From positions 1-64,000 of the forward strand of contig NZ_AUHZ01000011.1 in assembly GCF_000423445.1 (NCBI RefSeq): DNA of 64,000 bases, in the 5' to 3' direction. The stretch comes from Acidipropionibacterium thoenii DSM 20276. Its GTDB lineage: Bacteria > Actinomycetota > Actinomycetes > Propionibacteriales > Propionibacteriaceae. The notes beneath the pieces are model-generated. The model was not told the origin of the DNA, ran no database searches, and was given only the letters and a program-made list of their open reading frames with translations. This document shows, one piece after another, positions 16,167 to 25,910 of this stretch (the first letter of the stretch is position 1; every line of letters begins with the position of its first letter). A program made the position numbers and the translations under genes.

Positions 16167-17150
16167 ATGACATCACTGGTGCAGTTGCTGATCGGTCTGC
16201 TGGCCCTGATCTGCGGCGCGGAGCTGGTCGTGCGCAATGGTTCGGCGATGGCGCTGAGGATGGGCGTCCCGCCGATGATCATCGGCCTGACGATCATCTC
16301 GATCGGCACCAGCACCCCGGAGCTGGCGGTCGGCGTCGACGCCATGAGAGCCAACGCCGGGTCCCTGGCGATCGGCAACATCGCCGGAACCAATGTCGTC
16401 AACCTGCTGCTCATCCTGGGCCTGTGCGCCCTGCTCAAACCTGTCCACTTCGACCGACGGACCCTGCTGCTGGACCTTCCCGGCGTCGTGCTGGTGGCTG
16501 TCCTGGGGATGGCCTTCGCCTGGGACGGGCAACTGCAGACCTGGGAGGGTATCCCGCTCACCCTGCTGGCGATCGTCTACACCGTGCTGCTCGGCTGGTG
16601 GTCCCGCCGCGACAAGACGGCATCCGGAACCGCCGCCCTGGACCCCGACGAGCTCATCGAGGACGCCGGGGGCGACGCCGGGCGCCGGCATGGCACCTGG
16701 TGGTACCTGATGCTGCTGGTGGTGGGGATCGCGGTGATCGTCGTCGGCGCCGACTGGTTGGTCGGCGGGGCGGAGTCGCTGGCCCGCTCGATGGGGGTCT
16801 CCGACGCCTTCATCGGGCTGACGGTGGTGGCGATCGGCACCTCGGCGCCGGAGCTGTTCACCGCGATCATCGCCAGCTTCCGCGGCGAGCGGGATCTGGC
16901 GATCGGCAACCTCATCGGTTCCAGCATCTACAACCTCACCCTGATCCTCGGCGTCCCGGTGCTGGTGGCCGGTGGATCGGGGCCGATCGACACCAGCCTG
17001 CTGAGGGTGGATCTGCCCATCATGGTCGGGGTCTGCTTCGCCTGCATCCCGCTGTTCTGGACCGGACGGCGTCTCTCCCGTGTCGAGGGCGGCCTGATGG
17101 TGGCCGGATACATCGCCTACTTCACCAGCCTGATCCTGATGCTGGACTGA
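16167..17150 (+). CDS. Calcium/sodium antiporter (CaCA family, YrbG-like)
   Basis: A 327-residue integral membrane exchanger with the two inverted alpha-repeats of the CaCA superfamily: LTIISIGTSTPELAVGV with GNIAGTNVVNLLLILG in the first half, and LTVVAIGTSAPELFTAI with GNLIGSSIYNLTLILG in the second. Both carry the Glu residues that bind Ca2+/Na+. About ten hydrophobic segments are visible, split by a charged cytosolic loop near residues 140-175. Length is standard. It diverges from the GH65 gene and may be followed by read-through into the glutamate-cysteine ligase gene. Confidence 0.92.
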   Translation: MTSLVQLLIGLLALICGAELVVRNGSAMALRMGVPPMIIGLTIISIGTSTPELAVGVDAMRANAGSLAIGNIAGTNVVNLLLILGLCALLKPVHFDRRTLLLDLPGVVLVAVLGMAFAWDGQLQTWEGIPLTLLAIVYTVLLGWWSRRDKTASGTAALDPDELIEDAGGDAGRRHGTWWYLMLLVVGIAVIVVGADWLVGGAESLARSMGVSDAFIGLTVVAIGTSAPELFTAIIASFRGERDLAIGNLIGSSIYNLTLILGVPVLVAGGSGPIDTSLLRVDLPIMVGVCFACIPLFWTGRRLSRVEGGLMVAGYIAYFTSLILMLD

Positions 17151-17216
17151 TCCCGACCCTCGACGGACTTGGCCGAACCGTTGGTGCACGGCCCGGCGTC
17201 GTGCCACTGTTGAGCA

Positions 17217-18695
17217 ATGGGCAGAGACACCAGCTCCGTGAGGTACACCCGAGCCGAGCGCACCCAGTACCGGATCACGATGCGCGAGAACCTGGAGACC
17301 TTCGCGCGCTACCTCCCCAAGGCCAATTTCGCCCCCGCCGGGTCGATCGGCATGGAGATGGAGATGAACCTCATCGACCGCAACGGTCGCCCGGTACGCC
17401 GCGCGACCGAGACCCTCTCGGCGATCGACTCCAAGGACTTCACCACCGAACTCGGCGCCCACAATGTCGAGCTCAACCTGCCGGCCTTCCCGGTCGACGG
17501 GGAGAACCTGGACCGCGTCGAGCAGGCGCTGCGCGCCCGCCTCAAGACGGCCCAGGAGAGGGCCGGGGAGATCGGCATCCGGCTGCTGCCGATCGGCATC
17601 CTGCCGACCCTGACCGCCGAGGACCTGCGCCACCCGCACTGGCGCAACCCGGAGAACCGCTACCAGGCCCTCGACAACGCCATCCTCGAGGCCCGCGGCG
17701 AGGACATCACGATCCGTATCCAGGCCGACGAGGAGACCGACGTCGTCTTCACCTCGATCGCCCCCGAATCGGCCTGCACCTCGGTCCAACTGCATCTCCA
17801 GGTGACCCCCTCCGGCTTCGCCCCGACCTGGAACGCCGCTCAGGCGATCGCCGGGCCGCAGGTGGCGCTGTCGGCCAACTCGCCCTTCTTCCTGGGCCAT
17901 GCCGGCTGGGCGGAGTCGCGGATCCCGGTGTTCACCCAGGCCGCTGACACCCGGCCCCCGGAGTTCATCAGCCAGGGGGTGCGGCCCAGGGTCTGGTTCG
18001 GGGAGCGCTGGATCAACAACGTCTTCGACCTGTGGGAGGAGAACGTCCGCTACTTCCCGGCCATCCTGCCCGAGTCCAGGCAGGCCGCCGGGGCCTCCCT
18101 GCTCGCCGAGGGCGGCGCTCCCAGGCTGCACGAGTTGGTGCTCCACAACGGCACGGTATGGCGCTGGAACCGGCCGATCTACGACCCCGGCAGGGGCGGC
18201 CGGCCCAACCTGAGGGTGGAGAACCGGGTGCTGGCCGCCGGTCCGACGATCGCCGACCAGATCGCCGATGCCGCCTTCTTCTACGGCCTGGTGACCCGGC
18301 TGGCCCGGCAGGTCCGGCCGATCTGGTCGCAGATGCCGTTCGCCGACGCCGAGGCGAACTTCACCGCCTGCTCCCACCACGGGTTGGACGCCGAGGTGAG
18401 CTGGCCCGGGGTCGGCCGGGTGGCGGTCTCCGAGCTGTTGGCCGAGGTGCTCATCCCGCTGGCCGCCAAGGGGCTGGACATGCTGGACGTCGATGGTGAT
18501 CTCATCGAGAGGTACATGTCGGTGGTCACCGAGCGGGCGGTCTCCGGACGCAACGGGGCGGCCTGGCAGCGCCACGTCGTCTCCCAGCTGGAGAGCCAGG
18601 GACTGTCGCGCGAGGAGGCGCTGGCGCAGATGACCCGGCTGTACCGGGACCACCAGGACGTCGGCAACCCGGTGCACACCTGGTCGGTCAGCTGA
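17217..18695 (+). CDS. Glutamate-cysteine ligase family protein (GCS2 type)
   Basis: A 492-residue protein of the GCS2/YbdK-EgtA type. The N-terminal GSIGMEMEMNLIDRNG supplies metal-binding glutamates, TTELGAHNVELNLPAF and STHLQ-like VQLHLQVTP follow, and the C-terminal half has FGERWINNVFDLWEENVRYFP and LRVENRVLAAGPTIADQIADAAFFYGL. The family ligates glutamate to cysteine (or another amine) using ATP. No partner for glutathione or ergothioneine synthesis is adjacent, so the product is uncertain. The ATG lies 6 nt after CACTGT and lacks a ribosome binding site. The 3' end overlaps the convergent GH38 gene by 8 bp. Confidence 0.82.
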   Translation: MGRDTSSVRYTRAERTQYRITMRENLETFARYLPKANFAPAGSIGMEMEMNLIDRNGRPVRRATETLSAIDSKDFTTELGAHNVELNLPAFPVDGENLDRVEQALRARLKTAQERAGEIGIRLLPIGILPTLTAEDLRHPHWRNPENRYQALDNAILEARGEDITIRIQADEETDVVFTSIAPESACTSVQLHLQVTPSGFAPTWNAAQAIAGPQVALSANSPFFLGHAGWAESRIPVFTQAADTRPPEFISQGVRPRVWFGERWINNVFDLWEENVRYFPAILPESRQAAGASLLAEGGAPRLHELVLHNGTVWRWNRPIYDPGRGGRPNLRVENRVLAAGPTIADQIADAAFFYGLVTRLARQVRPIWSQMPFADAEANFTACSHHGLDAEVSWPGVGRVAVSELLAEVLIPLAAKGLDMLDVDGDLIERYMSVVTERAVSGRNGAAWQRHVVSQLESQGLSREEALAQMTRLYRDHQDVGNPVHTWSVS

Positions 18696-21600
18696 GACCG
18701 GGCTGTCTGGCGAACCTGAGGGTGGCCACCTGGAAGGGCCGCAGGGTGACGCCGACCGCCTGGCCGGCCGAGGCCTCACGCAGCGACATGGTGATCGCGG
18801 TGGGCGCCACGAGGGCCTCCGGGGTGTCTGCCAGCGGCTCCTCCAGCAGATCGGTCTCCAGGGCGTCGGTGGCCATGAACCCGAGCAGCAGGCTGGCGGT
18901 GGCCCGCCGTCCGTAGGGTTCGCGGATCCTCACCACGACGTCTCCCGAGCCGTCCTCGGCCAGTTTGACCGCCTCCACCGCGACCCCGCCGGTGGCGCGG
19001 ACCAGGGGTTCGACGGGGTGGCCGTGGCTGTGGTGCACCGGCAGGTTGAGGGCATAGCCGTCGGCCACCGCCTCGGGGATCGCGGCCCCGGGATGGATCG
19101 TGAAGGTGAAGTCGTGGGCGCCCTCGTCGGTGCGCGGATCCGGGTAGCGGGAGCCCTTGAGCAGGGAGGCGCGCACGGTGGAGTAGGTGCCCCCGGCGGG
19201 CTTGGCGTGCCGGTCCACGCTCCACCCGTAGGTCTGGGCATTGGCGATCGCCACCCCGAAGCCGGGCTCGCCGAGCTGGACCCATCGATGGGCGTGTACC
19301 TCGAACCGGTAGGCCTCCCATGAGGTGTTGGTGTGGGTGGGCCGCGTGATGTGACCCATCTCGATCTCGTAGTTGGCCTGGTCGGTGTGGACGTCGATCG
19401 GCCAGGCGAGCTTCAGCAGGGCGTCGCGCTCGTGCCAGTCGACGTGAACCCGGCTGTGCAGACGCGGGTCGCCGGGGTGGACGGTCAGCGTCTGGATCGC
19501 CGAGGAGTGCCCGAAGGTCCGCGACACAGTGACCGTGACCGATCCGTCGGCGGCCGCCGTGTCGCCCGGGTGACCGAGGACCTCGGCCTCTCCCTCATCG
19601 ATGTCCGTCACCCGGTCGGCGTAGAAGATGTCGATGTCCCAGCCGTCCCACTTGTTGGGGAAGTCGGGGTGGATCTGCAGCAGGTTCCCGCGCTCGCCGG
19701 CTGGAATGACGTCGCGGTGACTGGACAGATCGATCAGATGGCGGATCAGGCCGCATCGGTCGATCTCCAGACGGATCAGGCCGTTGTCGACGACGATCCA
19801 CTCGGCATCCTCTCTGACCTTCACCGGGTCCGGTGCCGTGGGCTCGGGGGAGACCACATCTGCTCCCATCGCCACCGTCATCTGCCCCGGCCGGGCCAGC
19901 GGGGAGGCATCGAAGACGATCTCACCGGCCCGGCTGCTGTGCTCGCCGGATTGACCGCCGATCCTGCTGGCGGCCTTGTCACGATCATGATCAGCGGCTG
20001 TGGTGGAGGTGGCCAGCAGGGTCTGGGCGGCGTCGATCAGATCGTTCAACTCCGCACTGATCGCCGCATGCCCGGCGATCACCTCCCGGTAGACCCAGGA
20101 GATCGCGGTGCCCGGCAGGATGTCGTGGAACTGGTAGAGGCAGACGGTTCGCCAGATCTCGGCCAGGCGCTCACCGGGGTAGTCCATCAGGCCGCGCACC
20201 GCGGCGGTGGCGCACCACAGCTCCGCCTCACGGAGCAGGCTCTCGTTGCGCCGGTTGCCGGCCTTGACCCGGGCCTGGTTGGTGAAGGTGCCCCGGTGCA
20301 GCTCCAGGTAGAGCTCGCCGACCCACACCGAGGGATCCTCGTGCTCGGCCTCGGCGTGGCCGAAGAAGGCCTGCGGGGTCTCGATCCGAACCCTGGGCGA
20401 GCCGTCCAGATCGGCGACCCGGGCCGCCTGGGCCAGCATCTCGCGGGTCGGACCGCCGCCTCCGTCGCCATAGCCGAACAGCAGCAGAGACCGTCGTGAA
20501 CGGCCCTTGTCGGCGAAGTTGGAGCGGGCATGCTCAAGATCGTGGGCCGACAGATCCGAGCCGTAGGTGTCGGCCGGTGGGAAGTGGGTGAAGATCCGGG
20601 TGCCGTCGATCCCCTCCCACCAGAAGGAGTGATGGGGGAACCTGTCGACCTGGTTCCAGGAGATCTTCTGTGTGAGGAACCACCTCGCCCCGGCCAGCTT
20701 GGCCAGCTGCGGCAGTGCTCCGGAGTAGCCGAAGGAGTCGGGCAGCCAGACCTCCTGGCAGGCCTTCCCGAAGTTCTCGATGAAGTACCGCTGGCCGTAG
20801 AGCAGCTGCCGGCACATCGCCTCGCCGCTGGGCAGATTGGCATCCGACTCGACCCACATCCCGCCGACCGGGACGATCCTGCCGGCCTTGACGGCGCTCT
20901 GGAGTCGGGCGAACAGGTCGGGATGATCGGCCTGCAGCCAGGCGGAGTGCTGGGCGGCCGGAAAGGCGAAGATGTGCTCGGGATGGTCGGCGATCAGGTT
21001 GAGCTGGTTGGCGATGGTGCGGGCCACCTTGCGGCGGGTCTCGCGCAGCGGCCACAGCCAGGCCGAGTCGATGTGGGCATGGCCGGTGGCGCTCATCAGC
21101 TGGGCCGCCGACGACGCCGGGCGGGCCAGCGCGGGGGCCAGTTGCGAGCGGGCGGCAGGAGCGGTGGCGGGGATGTCCCACAGGTCCAGGCGGTCCATCG
21201 CCCGGTCCAGGGCCCGGCGGATCTCCCAGCGCCGCTCGGAGTCCTCGGGGAGCTCGGCGGCCAGCCCCGAGAGGGTGACGACGTCGGCGATCAGCTCGCG
21301 GACCTCGTCATGGACCACCACCAGGTCGGCTCGTCGCAGTGTGTAGTAGGGCTCGGTGGAGGCTGTCAGCTTGTCGCCGTCCTCGGTGGGCTGGAAGGGC
21401 GGGGAGGCCAGCAGGATCGGGTTGGAGGCCGCCTCCAGATAGATCTCGATGCGCCCCTGGTCGTCGGCCTCGACCGGCAGCCAGGTGTTGCGCGGGTTCA
21501 GGGCCTTGGTCACCGTGCCGTCGGGGCGGAGGGCCAGCCCCTCGGACTGGAAGCCGGGAGATTCCCACCTGCCGCCCAGATCGACGACCAGCTCCAGGTG

Positions 21601-21933
21601 GGGAGCGGGGAAGTGCTGCCCTCGCGCCCCCTGGCTGCGAAGCCCCTCGGGCACCGTCGCCCGTAGCCGGAACCAGGTGGTGCCCCAGGGCGGGCCCCAC
21701 GGATCGCCGACCTGGAAGGGCTGGTAGTCCAGTGCCAGACCCTCCGCGCAGCTGATCGGCTCACCCTGGCCGACCACGCCGGGGCGGGCCGAGTCATCAG
21801 GAGAGCCTGCCGGATCACTGACCGGTGCCCACGCCACCTCCAGCTGGCACACCGTGGCCAGCTCGGCGGGACGGATCTTCTCGGCCAGGTGACGCCGGAC
21901 CCTGGCGTCGAGGATGTCGCCGTTGTCATGCAT
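18688..21933 (-). CDS. GH38 alpha-mannosidase
   Basis: A 1081-residue cytosolic alpha-mannosidase. The catalytic N-terminal barrel starts after about 280 residues of beta-sandwich and shows ATGHAHIDSAWLWPLRETRRK (zinc-binding His and Asp) and WLPDSFGYSGALPQL, where Asp399 is the nucleophile. The helical bundle and a long C-terminal beta domain (GEPGFGVAIANAQTYGWSVD, then RASLLKGSRYPDP) match bacterial GH38 enzymes. The length is normal. It lacks a signal peptide and so would act on imported mannosides. A long inverted repeat lies 29 bp before its start. With GH65 and GH32-like neighbours it suggests use of plant or microbial glycans. Confidence 0.93.
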   Translation of the reverse strand: MHDNGDILDARVRRHLAEKIRPAELATVCQLEVAWAPVSDPAGSPDDSARPGVVGQGEPISCAEGLALDYQPFQVGDPWGPPWGTTWFRLRATVPEGLRSQGARGQHFPAPHLELVVDLGGRWESPGFQSEGLALRPDGTVTKALNPRNTWLPVEADDQGRIEIYLEAASNPILLASPPFQPTEDGDKLTASTEPYYTLRRADLVVVHDEVRELIADVVTLSGLAAELPEDSERRWEIRRALDRAMDRLDLWDIPATAPAARSQLAPALARPASSAAQLMSATGHAHIDSAWLWPLRETRRKVARTIANQLNLIADHPEHIFAFPAAQHSAWLQADHPDLFARLQSAVKAGRIVPVGGMWVESDANLPSGEAMCRQLLYGQRYFIENFGKACQEVWLPDSFGYSGALPQLAKLAGARWFLTQKISWNQVDRFPHHSFWWEGIDGTRIFTHFPPADTYGSDLSAHDLEHARSNFADKGRSRRSLLLFGYGDGGGGPTREMLAQAARVADLDGSPRVRIETPQAFFGHAEAEHEDPSVWVGELYLELHRGTFTNQARVKAGNRRNESLLREAELWCATAAVRGLMDYPGERLAEIWRTVCLYQFHDILPGTAISWVYREVIAGHAAISAELNDLIDAAQTLLATSTTAADHDRDKAASRIGGQSGEHSSRAGEIVFDASPLARPGQMTVAMGADVVSPEPTAPDPVKVREDAEWIVVDNGLIRLEIDRCGLIRHLIDLSSHRDVIPAGERGNLLQIHPDFPNKWDGWDIDIFYADRVTDIDEGEAEVLGHPGDTAAADGSVTVTVSRTFGHSSAIQTLTVHPGDPRLHSRVHVDWHERDALLKLAWPIDVHTDQANYEIEMGHITRPTHTNTSWEAYRFEVHAHRWVQLGEPGFGVAIANAQTYGWSVDRHAKPAGGTYSTVRASLLKGSRYPDPRTDEGAHDFTFTIHPGAAIPEAVADGYALNLPVHHSHGHPVEPLVRATGGVAVEAVKLAEDGSGDVVVRIREPYGRRATASLLLGFMATDALETDLLEEPLADTPEALVAPTAITMSLREASAGQAVGVTLRPFQVATLRFARQPGLS

Positions 21934-21961
21934 GGTTCCAGCCTGTCACGAGGACGGCGAC

Positions 21962-22037
21962 TGCGCAGATCACTCCGCAGACGGGGCCTCGTGCACGCAC
22001 AGCTGCACAGACCCCCGTCTGCGGAGTGATCTGCGCA
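21962..22037. repeat. Inverted repeat, family 2 copy 1 (25-bp perfect arms)
   Basis: Arms 21962-21986 and 22013-22037 are perfect reverse complements (left arm starts TGCGCAGATCACTCC). The 26-nt loop contains CGTGCAC and AGCTGCAC. Arm ends, loop start and overall layout match the repeat at 53596-53673. It lies between the end of the radical SAM gene and the start of the GH38 gene, so it may end the former or regulate the latter. Confidence 0.85.
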
Positions 22038-22076
22038 CCCGATCCGCGAAAAAGGGGTGATGAGACCTCCGGCAGC

Positions 22077-23390
22077 TCAGGCGAAGTGCGCTGCGCCCTC
22101 CCGGCGGACCCCCTCCGGCAGCGGGCCCCGGTAGCCGGCCGGGATGTGGGCGCAGCTGGGGTCGGAGGCCAGGTAGTCCCCGGTCATCGCATAGGCGGTG
22201 GATCGCGAACCGCCGCAGAAGTGGTTGAACTCGCAGACCCCGCACTTCCCGTGGAAGCCCGAGGGATCGCGCAGTGCCCTCATCACCGCCGAGTCCCGGT
22301 AGATCTCGGCGAACGGGCGTTCCTTCACCGACCCGCAGTGGATCGGGAGGAACCCCGAGGGGTAGACGTCGCCGACGTGATCGATGAAGACGAACCCTGA
22401 TCCCGAGTTGATCGCCAGCGGGGTGCGCGGCGGCCGGGGCTTGTCGATGTGCTCGCCGAGCAGGGCGGTGGTCTCGCGGGTCAGCCACTGATAGAGCTGG
22501 CCGTGACGCACCGGCTCGGCCTCGCCTCTCTCCACCGCGGCGCGCTGGAAGGCGATCCGGCGGTACTGCGGGGCCTCGGTGGTCTTGATCGCGATCCGCG
22601 TCGAGTTGTCGTGCAGCCAGTAGAGAACGTCCTCGCGCTCGTAGGGCGAGAGCATGTCCAGGTGGGCGCCGCGACCGGTGGGCACCAGCATGAATGTGTA
22701 GAACATGAAGGCGCCCAGATCGATGGCGTTCTTCATCATCTGTGGGCCGTCGTGGATGTTCTTGGCGGTGAACACGGTGTTGAGCTGGAACCTCATGCCC
22801 AGTTCGTTGAGCATCTGGCAGGCCTCGACGGTCCGGTCGAAGGTGCCGGGGATGCCGCGGAAGGCGTCATGGCTGGCCGCCGTCCCGCCGTCCAGGGACA
22901 TCGACAGCATCGAGACCCCGGCGTCCTGGAGACCCTTGACGCGGTCGCGGGTGAACAGCGGGGTCACCGAGGGGGAGACCGAGACGTGCAGTCCCTGGGA
23001 GACGCCGTAGGCCGCCAGCTCGTTGAGGTCCTTGCGCTCGAAGCAGTCCCCACCGGAGAGCACCAGCATCGGGTAGGGCCGGTCGTAGCTGGCCAGCTGG
23101 TCCATCAGGTGCTTGCCCTGGGCGGTGGTGAGCTCGCCGGGGGCGGCCTCGTGCTGGGCGTCGGCCCGGCAGTGCTTGCACACCAGGGCGCAGGCCCGGG
23201 TCACCTCCCAGATGACGATGAAGGGCTTCTGGGACAGGTCGTGCTTGATCTCGCGGACCAGCGGGTGGCCTCCGGGGTGGCCGGGATGACCCCCGGGATG
23301 GCCGGGGTGACCGCCGGGATGGCCGGGCTGGGCCGTACCGGGGATCGCCGCGGGGTGGGACGCCGAGGCTGGCTGAGTGGTACTGGACAC
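22077..23390 (-). CDS. Radical SAM/SPASM protein with N-terminal His-Pro-Gly repeat
   Basis: A 437-residue iron-sulfur enzyme. GTG 23390 is chosen because GGAGTAGGAG precedes it; an earlier TTG would add 19 residues. Residues 22-44 consist of repeated GHPGGHP units, a possible metal-binding segment encoded by near-perfect DNA repeats. The SAM-binding cysteines are Cys67, Cys71 and Cys74 (ACALVCKHC), followed by LSGGD. The C-terminal SPASM-like part has CGVCEFNHFCGGSRSTAYAMTGD and a final Cys. The core resembles the TIGR04053 group and, more loosely, heme-pathway rSAM enzymes; its substrate is unknown. No precursor peptide is seen beside it. Confidence 0.8.
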   Translation of the reverse strand: MSSTTQPASASHPAAIPGTAQPGHPGGHPGHPGGHPGHPGGHPLVREIKHDLSQKPFIVIWEVTRACALVCKHCRADAQHEAAPGELTTAQGKHLMDQLASYDRPYPMLVLSGGDCFERKDLNELAAYGVSQGLHVSVSPSVTPLFTRDRVKGLQDAGVSMLSMSLDGGTAASHDAFRGIPGTFDRTVEACQMLNELGMRFQLNTVFTAKNIHDGPQMMKNAIDLGAFMFYTFMLVPTGRGAHLDMLSPYEREDVLYWLHDNSTRIAIKTTEAPQYRRIAFQRAAVERGEAEPVRHGQLYQWLTRETTALLGEHIDKPRPPRTPLAINSGSGFVFIDHVGDVYPSGFLPIHCGSVKERPFAEIYRDSAVMRALRDPSGFHGKCGVCEFNHFCGGSRSTAYAMTGDYLASDPSCAHIPAGYRGPLPEGVRREGAAHFA

Positions 23391-23625
23391 GGGAACTCCT
23401 ACTCCGAGGGATTCGACGTCAGGTTCGACGATCAACTCCTCAAGCAATCACTCAACGGTACGTAATGGCTCCGGTGCTCTGGTCGGCGGGGTCCCTCGTG
23501 GGCTTCCCACGGGTGGGAGGGGGCCCGCTTGTGGAGTTCTTACCGAACCGTAGGTTCGGCTTGTGGGGTGGTCTCGCCACCCCCCAGAATGAGGATTCCA
23601 CGCACCATCTCCATCTGGAGGTCTC

Positions 23626-24933
23626 ATGACCGAGACTCAGCTCGTCGCAGGATCGCGCTCTCAGCCCGGGCCCGGCCGGCCCTCCCGACTCTCTGCCGGG
23701 ACGCCGGGTCAGGCGACCGGGGAGACCCCGACGGGCGAGTCCGAGGCGACCGCGACCAGCCCCTCCGGCCGCCTCGCCCAGCTGGGCCCCGACCCCTCGA
23801 TGGTCCAGATCCTCACCCCCCAGGGCCTCTGGCACGACCACCCCGACTACCCCATCGAGCTGTCGCCCGATCAGCTGCGTGACGCTCTGGAGAAGATGGT
23901 GATGGCACGGCGTCTCGACCTCGAGGGGACCAACCTCCAACGTCACGGGGAGCTGGCCCTGTGGCCCCCGCTGCGGGGCCAGGAGGCCACCCAGGCCGGC
24001 GCCTATCTTGCGGTCGGCCACCTCGACCAGATCTTCCCGACCTACCGGGAGCAGGGTCTGGTGCACTGGATGGGAGTCAGCCTGCCCGAGATCCTGGCCA
24101 CCTGGCGGGCCTCGGCGATCTGCCCCTGGGACACCGTGGCGACCCGCTGCTCGGCCTATCCGGTGATGATCGGCTCCAGCGCCCTGCACGGCGTCGGCTA
24201 TGCGATGGGGATTCAACGTGACGGGATGACCGGCCACGTCGAGACCAGCGGTGACCTCGACACCAGCCAGGACGCCGCCGTGATGCTCTTCCACGGGGAC
24301 GGTTCGATGAGCCAAGGAGACGTCAACGAGGCCTACGTTTTCGCCGCCGCCAACAACGCCCCGATCGTGTTCTGCTGCATCAACAACCAGTACGCCATCT
24401 CCGAGCCGACCAGCCTGATCGCCCGCGCCCCGCTGTTCTCCCGGGCGGCCGGGTTCGGTATCCGCTCGGTCCAGGTCGACGGCAATGACATCGTCGCGAT
24501 GGCCGCGGTGATGCGCGAGGCGATGCGTCGGGCCCGGGCCGGTGAGGGGCCCACCTTCGTCGAGGCCTTCACCTACCGGATGGGGGCCCACACCACCACC
24601 GACGACCCCACCCGCTACCGCACCAGGGCCGAGGAGGAGCACTGGGCGGCCCTCGATCCGATCTCGAGGTTGCAGAGCTACCTGTTGGACGCCGGTGAGA
24701 TCGACCGGGGCTGGCTGGCCGCCCTGGATCAGCGGGCCGAGGCTTTCGGGGCCGAGGTGCGGGCCGCCATCGGCCAGATTCCCGAGCCCGATCTGGTCGC
24801 CGAACTGGGCAATGTCTACGTCGACCCGACCCCGGAGATCCTGGCCCAGCAGCAGGAGCTGACCGAGTGGCTGGCCGCCGACTCCGACCTTCCCGAGGCC
24901 TCTGCCAGCACCGATGGAGAGACCCGCCGATGA
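23626..24933 (+). CDS. 2-oxoacid dehydrogenase E1 alpha subunit
   Basis: A 435-residue thiamine-diphosphate-dependent dehydrogenase subunit, of branched-chain 2-oxoacid or pyruvate dehydrogenase type. The TPP motif is visible as HGDGSMSQGDVNEAYVFAAANNAPIVFCCINNQYAIS; SPGG-like GVGYAMG, phosphorylation-loop-like YRMGAHTTTDDPTRYR and FVEAFTYR are also typical. The N-terminal 55 residues are Ser/Thr/Pro-rich and poorly conserved. A clear TGGAGG precedes the ATG. Its stop overlaps the E1 beta start (ATGA). Gene order E1alpha-E1beta-E2 fits the branched-chain complex best, but substrate is not proven by sequence. Confidence 0.9.
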   Translation: MTETQLVAGSRSQPGPGRPSRLSAGTPGQATGETPTGESEATATSPSGRLAQLGPDPSMVQILTPQGLWHDHPDYPIELSPDQLRDALEKMVMARRLDLEGTNLQRHGELALWPPLRGQEATQAGAYLAVGHLDQIFPTYREQGLVHWMGVSLPEILATWRASAICPWDTVATRCSAYPVMIGSSALHGVGYAMGIQRDGMTGHVETSGDLDTSQDAAVMLFHGDGSMSQGDVNEAYVFAAANNAPIVFCCINNQYAISEPTSLIARAPLFSRAAGFGIRSVQVDGNDIVAMAAVMREAMRRARAGEGPTFVEAFTYRMGAHTTTDDPTRYRTRAEEEHWAALDPISRLQSYLLDAGEIDRGWLAALDQRAEAFGAEVRAAIGQIPEPDLVAELGNVYVDPTPEILAQQQELTEWLAADSDLPEASASTDGETRR

Positions 24934-25901
24934 GCATCCTCACCCTCGCCAAGGCCCTCAACTCGGGGCTCCACGACTCCCTGGCCGACGATCCCAAGGT
25001 CGTCCTGATGGGGGAGGACATCGGCACCCTGGGCGGTGTCTTCCGGATCACCGACGGGCTGAAGTCCGAGTTCGGCGCTGACCGGGTGGTCGACACCCCG
25101 CTGGCCGAGTCCGGCATCGTGGGGACCGCGATCGGGCTGGCGATGCGCGGCTACCGGCCGTGCGTGGAGATCCAGTTCGACGGATTCCACGCCCCGGCCT
25201 TCGACCAGATCGTCTCCCAGCTGGCCCGCTACCGCTCCCGGGTCGGTGGCGCCTGGTCGCTGCCGGTGACGGTGCGGATCCCCTTCGGCGGAGGGATCGG
25301 TTCCCCCGAGCACCACTCGGAGTCCCCGGAGGCGTTCTACACCGGCGTCCCCGGCCTCAAGGTGGTGGCCTGCGCCAGCCCCGATGACGCCTACTGGATG
25401 CTGCGACAGGCGATCGCCTCCCCCGATCCGGTGATCTTCTTCGAGCCCAAGCGTCGCTACTACGCCCGCGGCCCGGTCTCCGAGGTGGCCAGCCTGGAGA
25501 TGGGCCGGGCCAAGGTGATCCGGCCCGGTTCCGATGCGACGGTGCTGGCCTACGGCCCGATGGTCCAGACCTGCGTGGAGGCCGCCGATGCCGCGGCCGA
25601 GGAGGGCACCAGCCTGGAGGTCATCGACCTGCGCTCGCTGGCCCCCCTCGACATGGCCACCATCGAGGCCTCGGTGCGCCGCACCACCCGCTGTGTCGTG
25701 GTGCACGAGGCCCCCAAGTCTGGTGCACTGGGTGCCGAGATCGCCGCCCGGCTCGCAGAGGACCTCTACTACGTGATGGAGGCCCCGGTGCTGCGGGTCG
25801 CCGGGTGGGACATCCCCTACCCGCCGAGCCGCGCCGAGGCGAACCATCTTCCCGACGTCGACCGGGTGCTGGACGCCGTCGACCGCTCGTTGGCTTTCTG
25901 A
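24930..25901 (+). CDS. 2-oxoacid dehydrogenase E1 beta subunit
   Basis: A 323-residue partner of E1 alpha; the two form the alpha2-beta2 decarboxylase that feeds acyl groups to E2. It shows LMGEDIGTLGGVFRITDGL, VDTPLAESGIVGTAIGLAMRGYRPCVEIQFDGF and a C-terminal transketolase domain (VIDLRSLAPLDMATIEASV, then EAPKSGALGAEIAARL). The ATG overlaps the E1 alpha stop codon, giving tight translational coupling and equal amounts. Length matches the family. It is followed after 9 bp by the E2 gene, with GAGGAG in the gap. Confidence 0.93.
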   Translation: MSILTLAKALNSGLHDSLADDPKVVLMGEDIGTLGGVFRITDGLKSEFGADRVVDTPLAESGIVGTAIGLAMRGYRPCVEIQFDGFHAPAFDQIVSQLARYRSRVGGAWSLPVTVRIPFGGGIGSPEHHSESPEAFYTGVPGLKVVACASPDDAYWMLRQAIASPDPVIFFEPKRRYYARGPVSEVASLEMGRAKVIRPGSDATVLAYGPMVQTCVEAADAAAEEGTSLEVIDLRSLAPLDMATIEASVRRTTRCVVVHEAPKSGALGAEIAARLAEDLYYVMEAPVLRVAGWDIPYPPSRAEANHLPDVDRVLDAVDRSLAF

Positions 25902-25910
25902 GGAGAAGAC

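Noticed and set aside
16173-18779. An 868-codon open frame on the minus strand
   Set aside because: It runs antisense through the antiporter and glutamate-cysteine ligase genes, has Arg/Gly/Asp/His-biased low-complexity content and matches no family; it is a high-GC shadow frame.
23255-23345. Regular short DNA repeats resembling a CRISPR array
   Set aside because: The repeats are contiguous, in frame and encode His-Pro-Gly units; there are no unique spacers and no cas genes.
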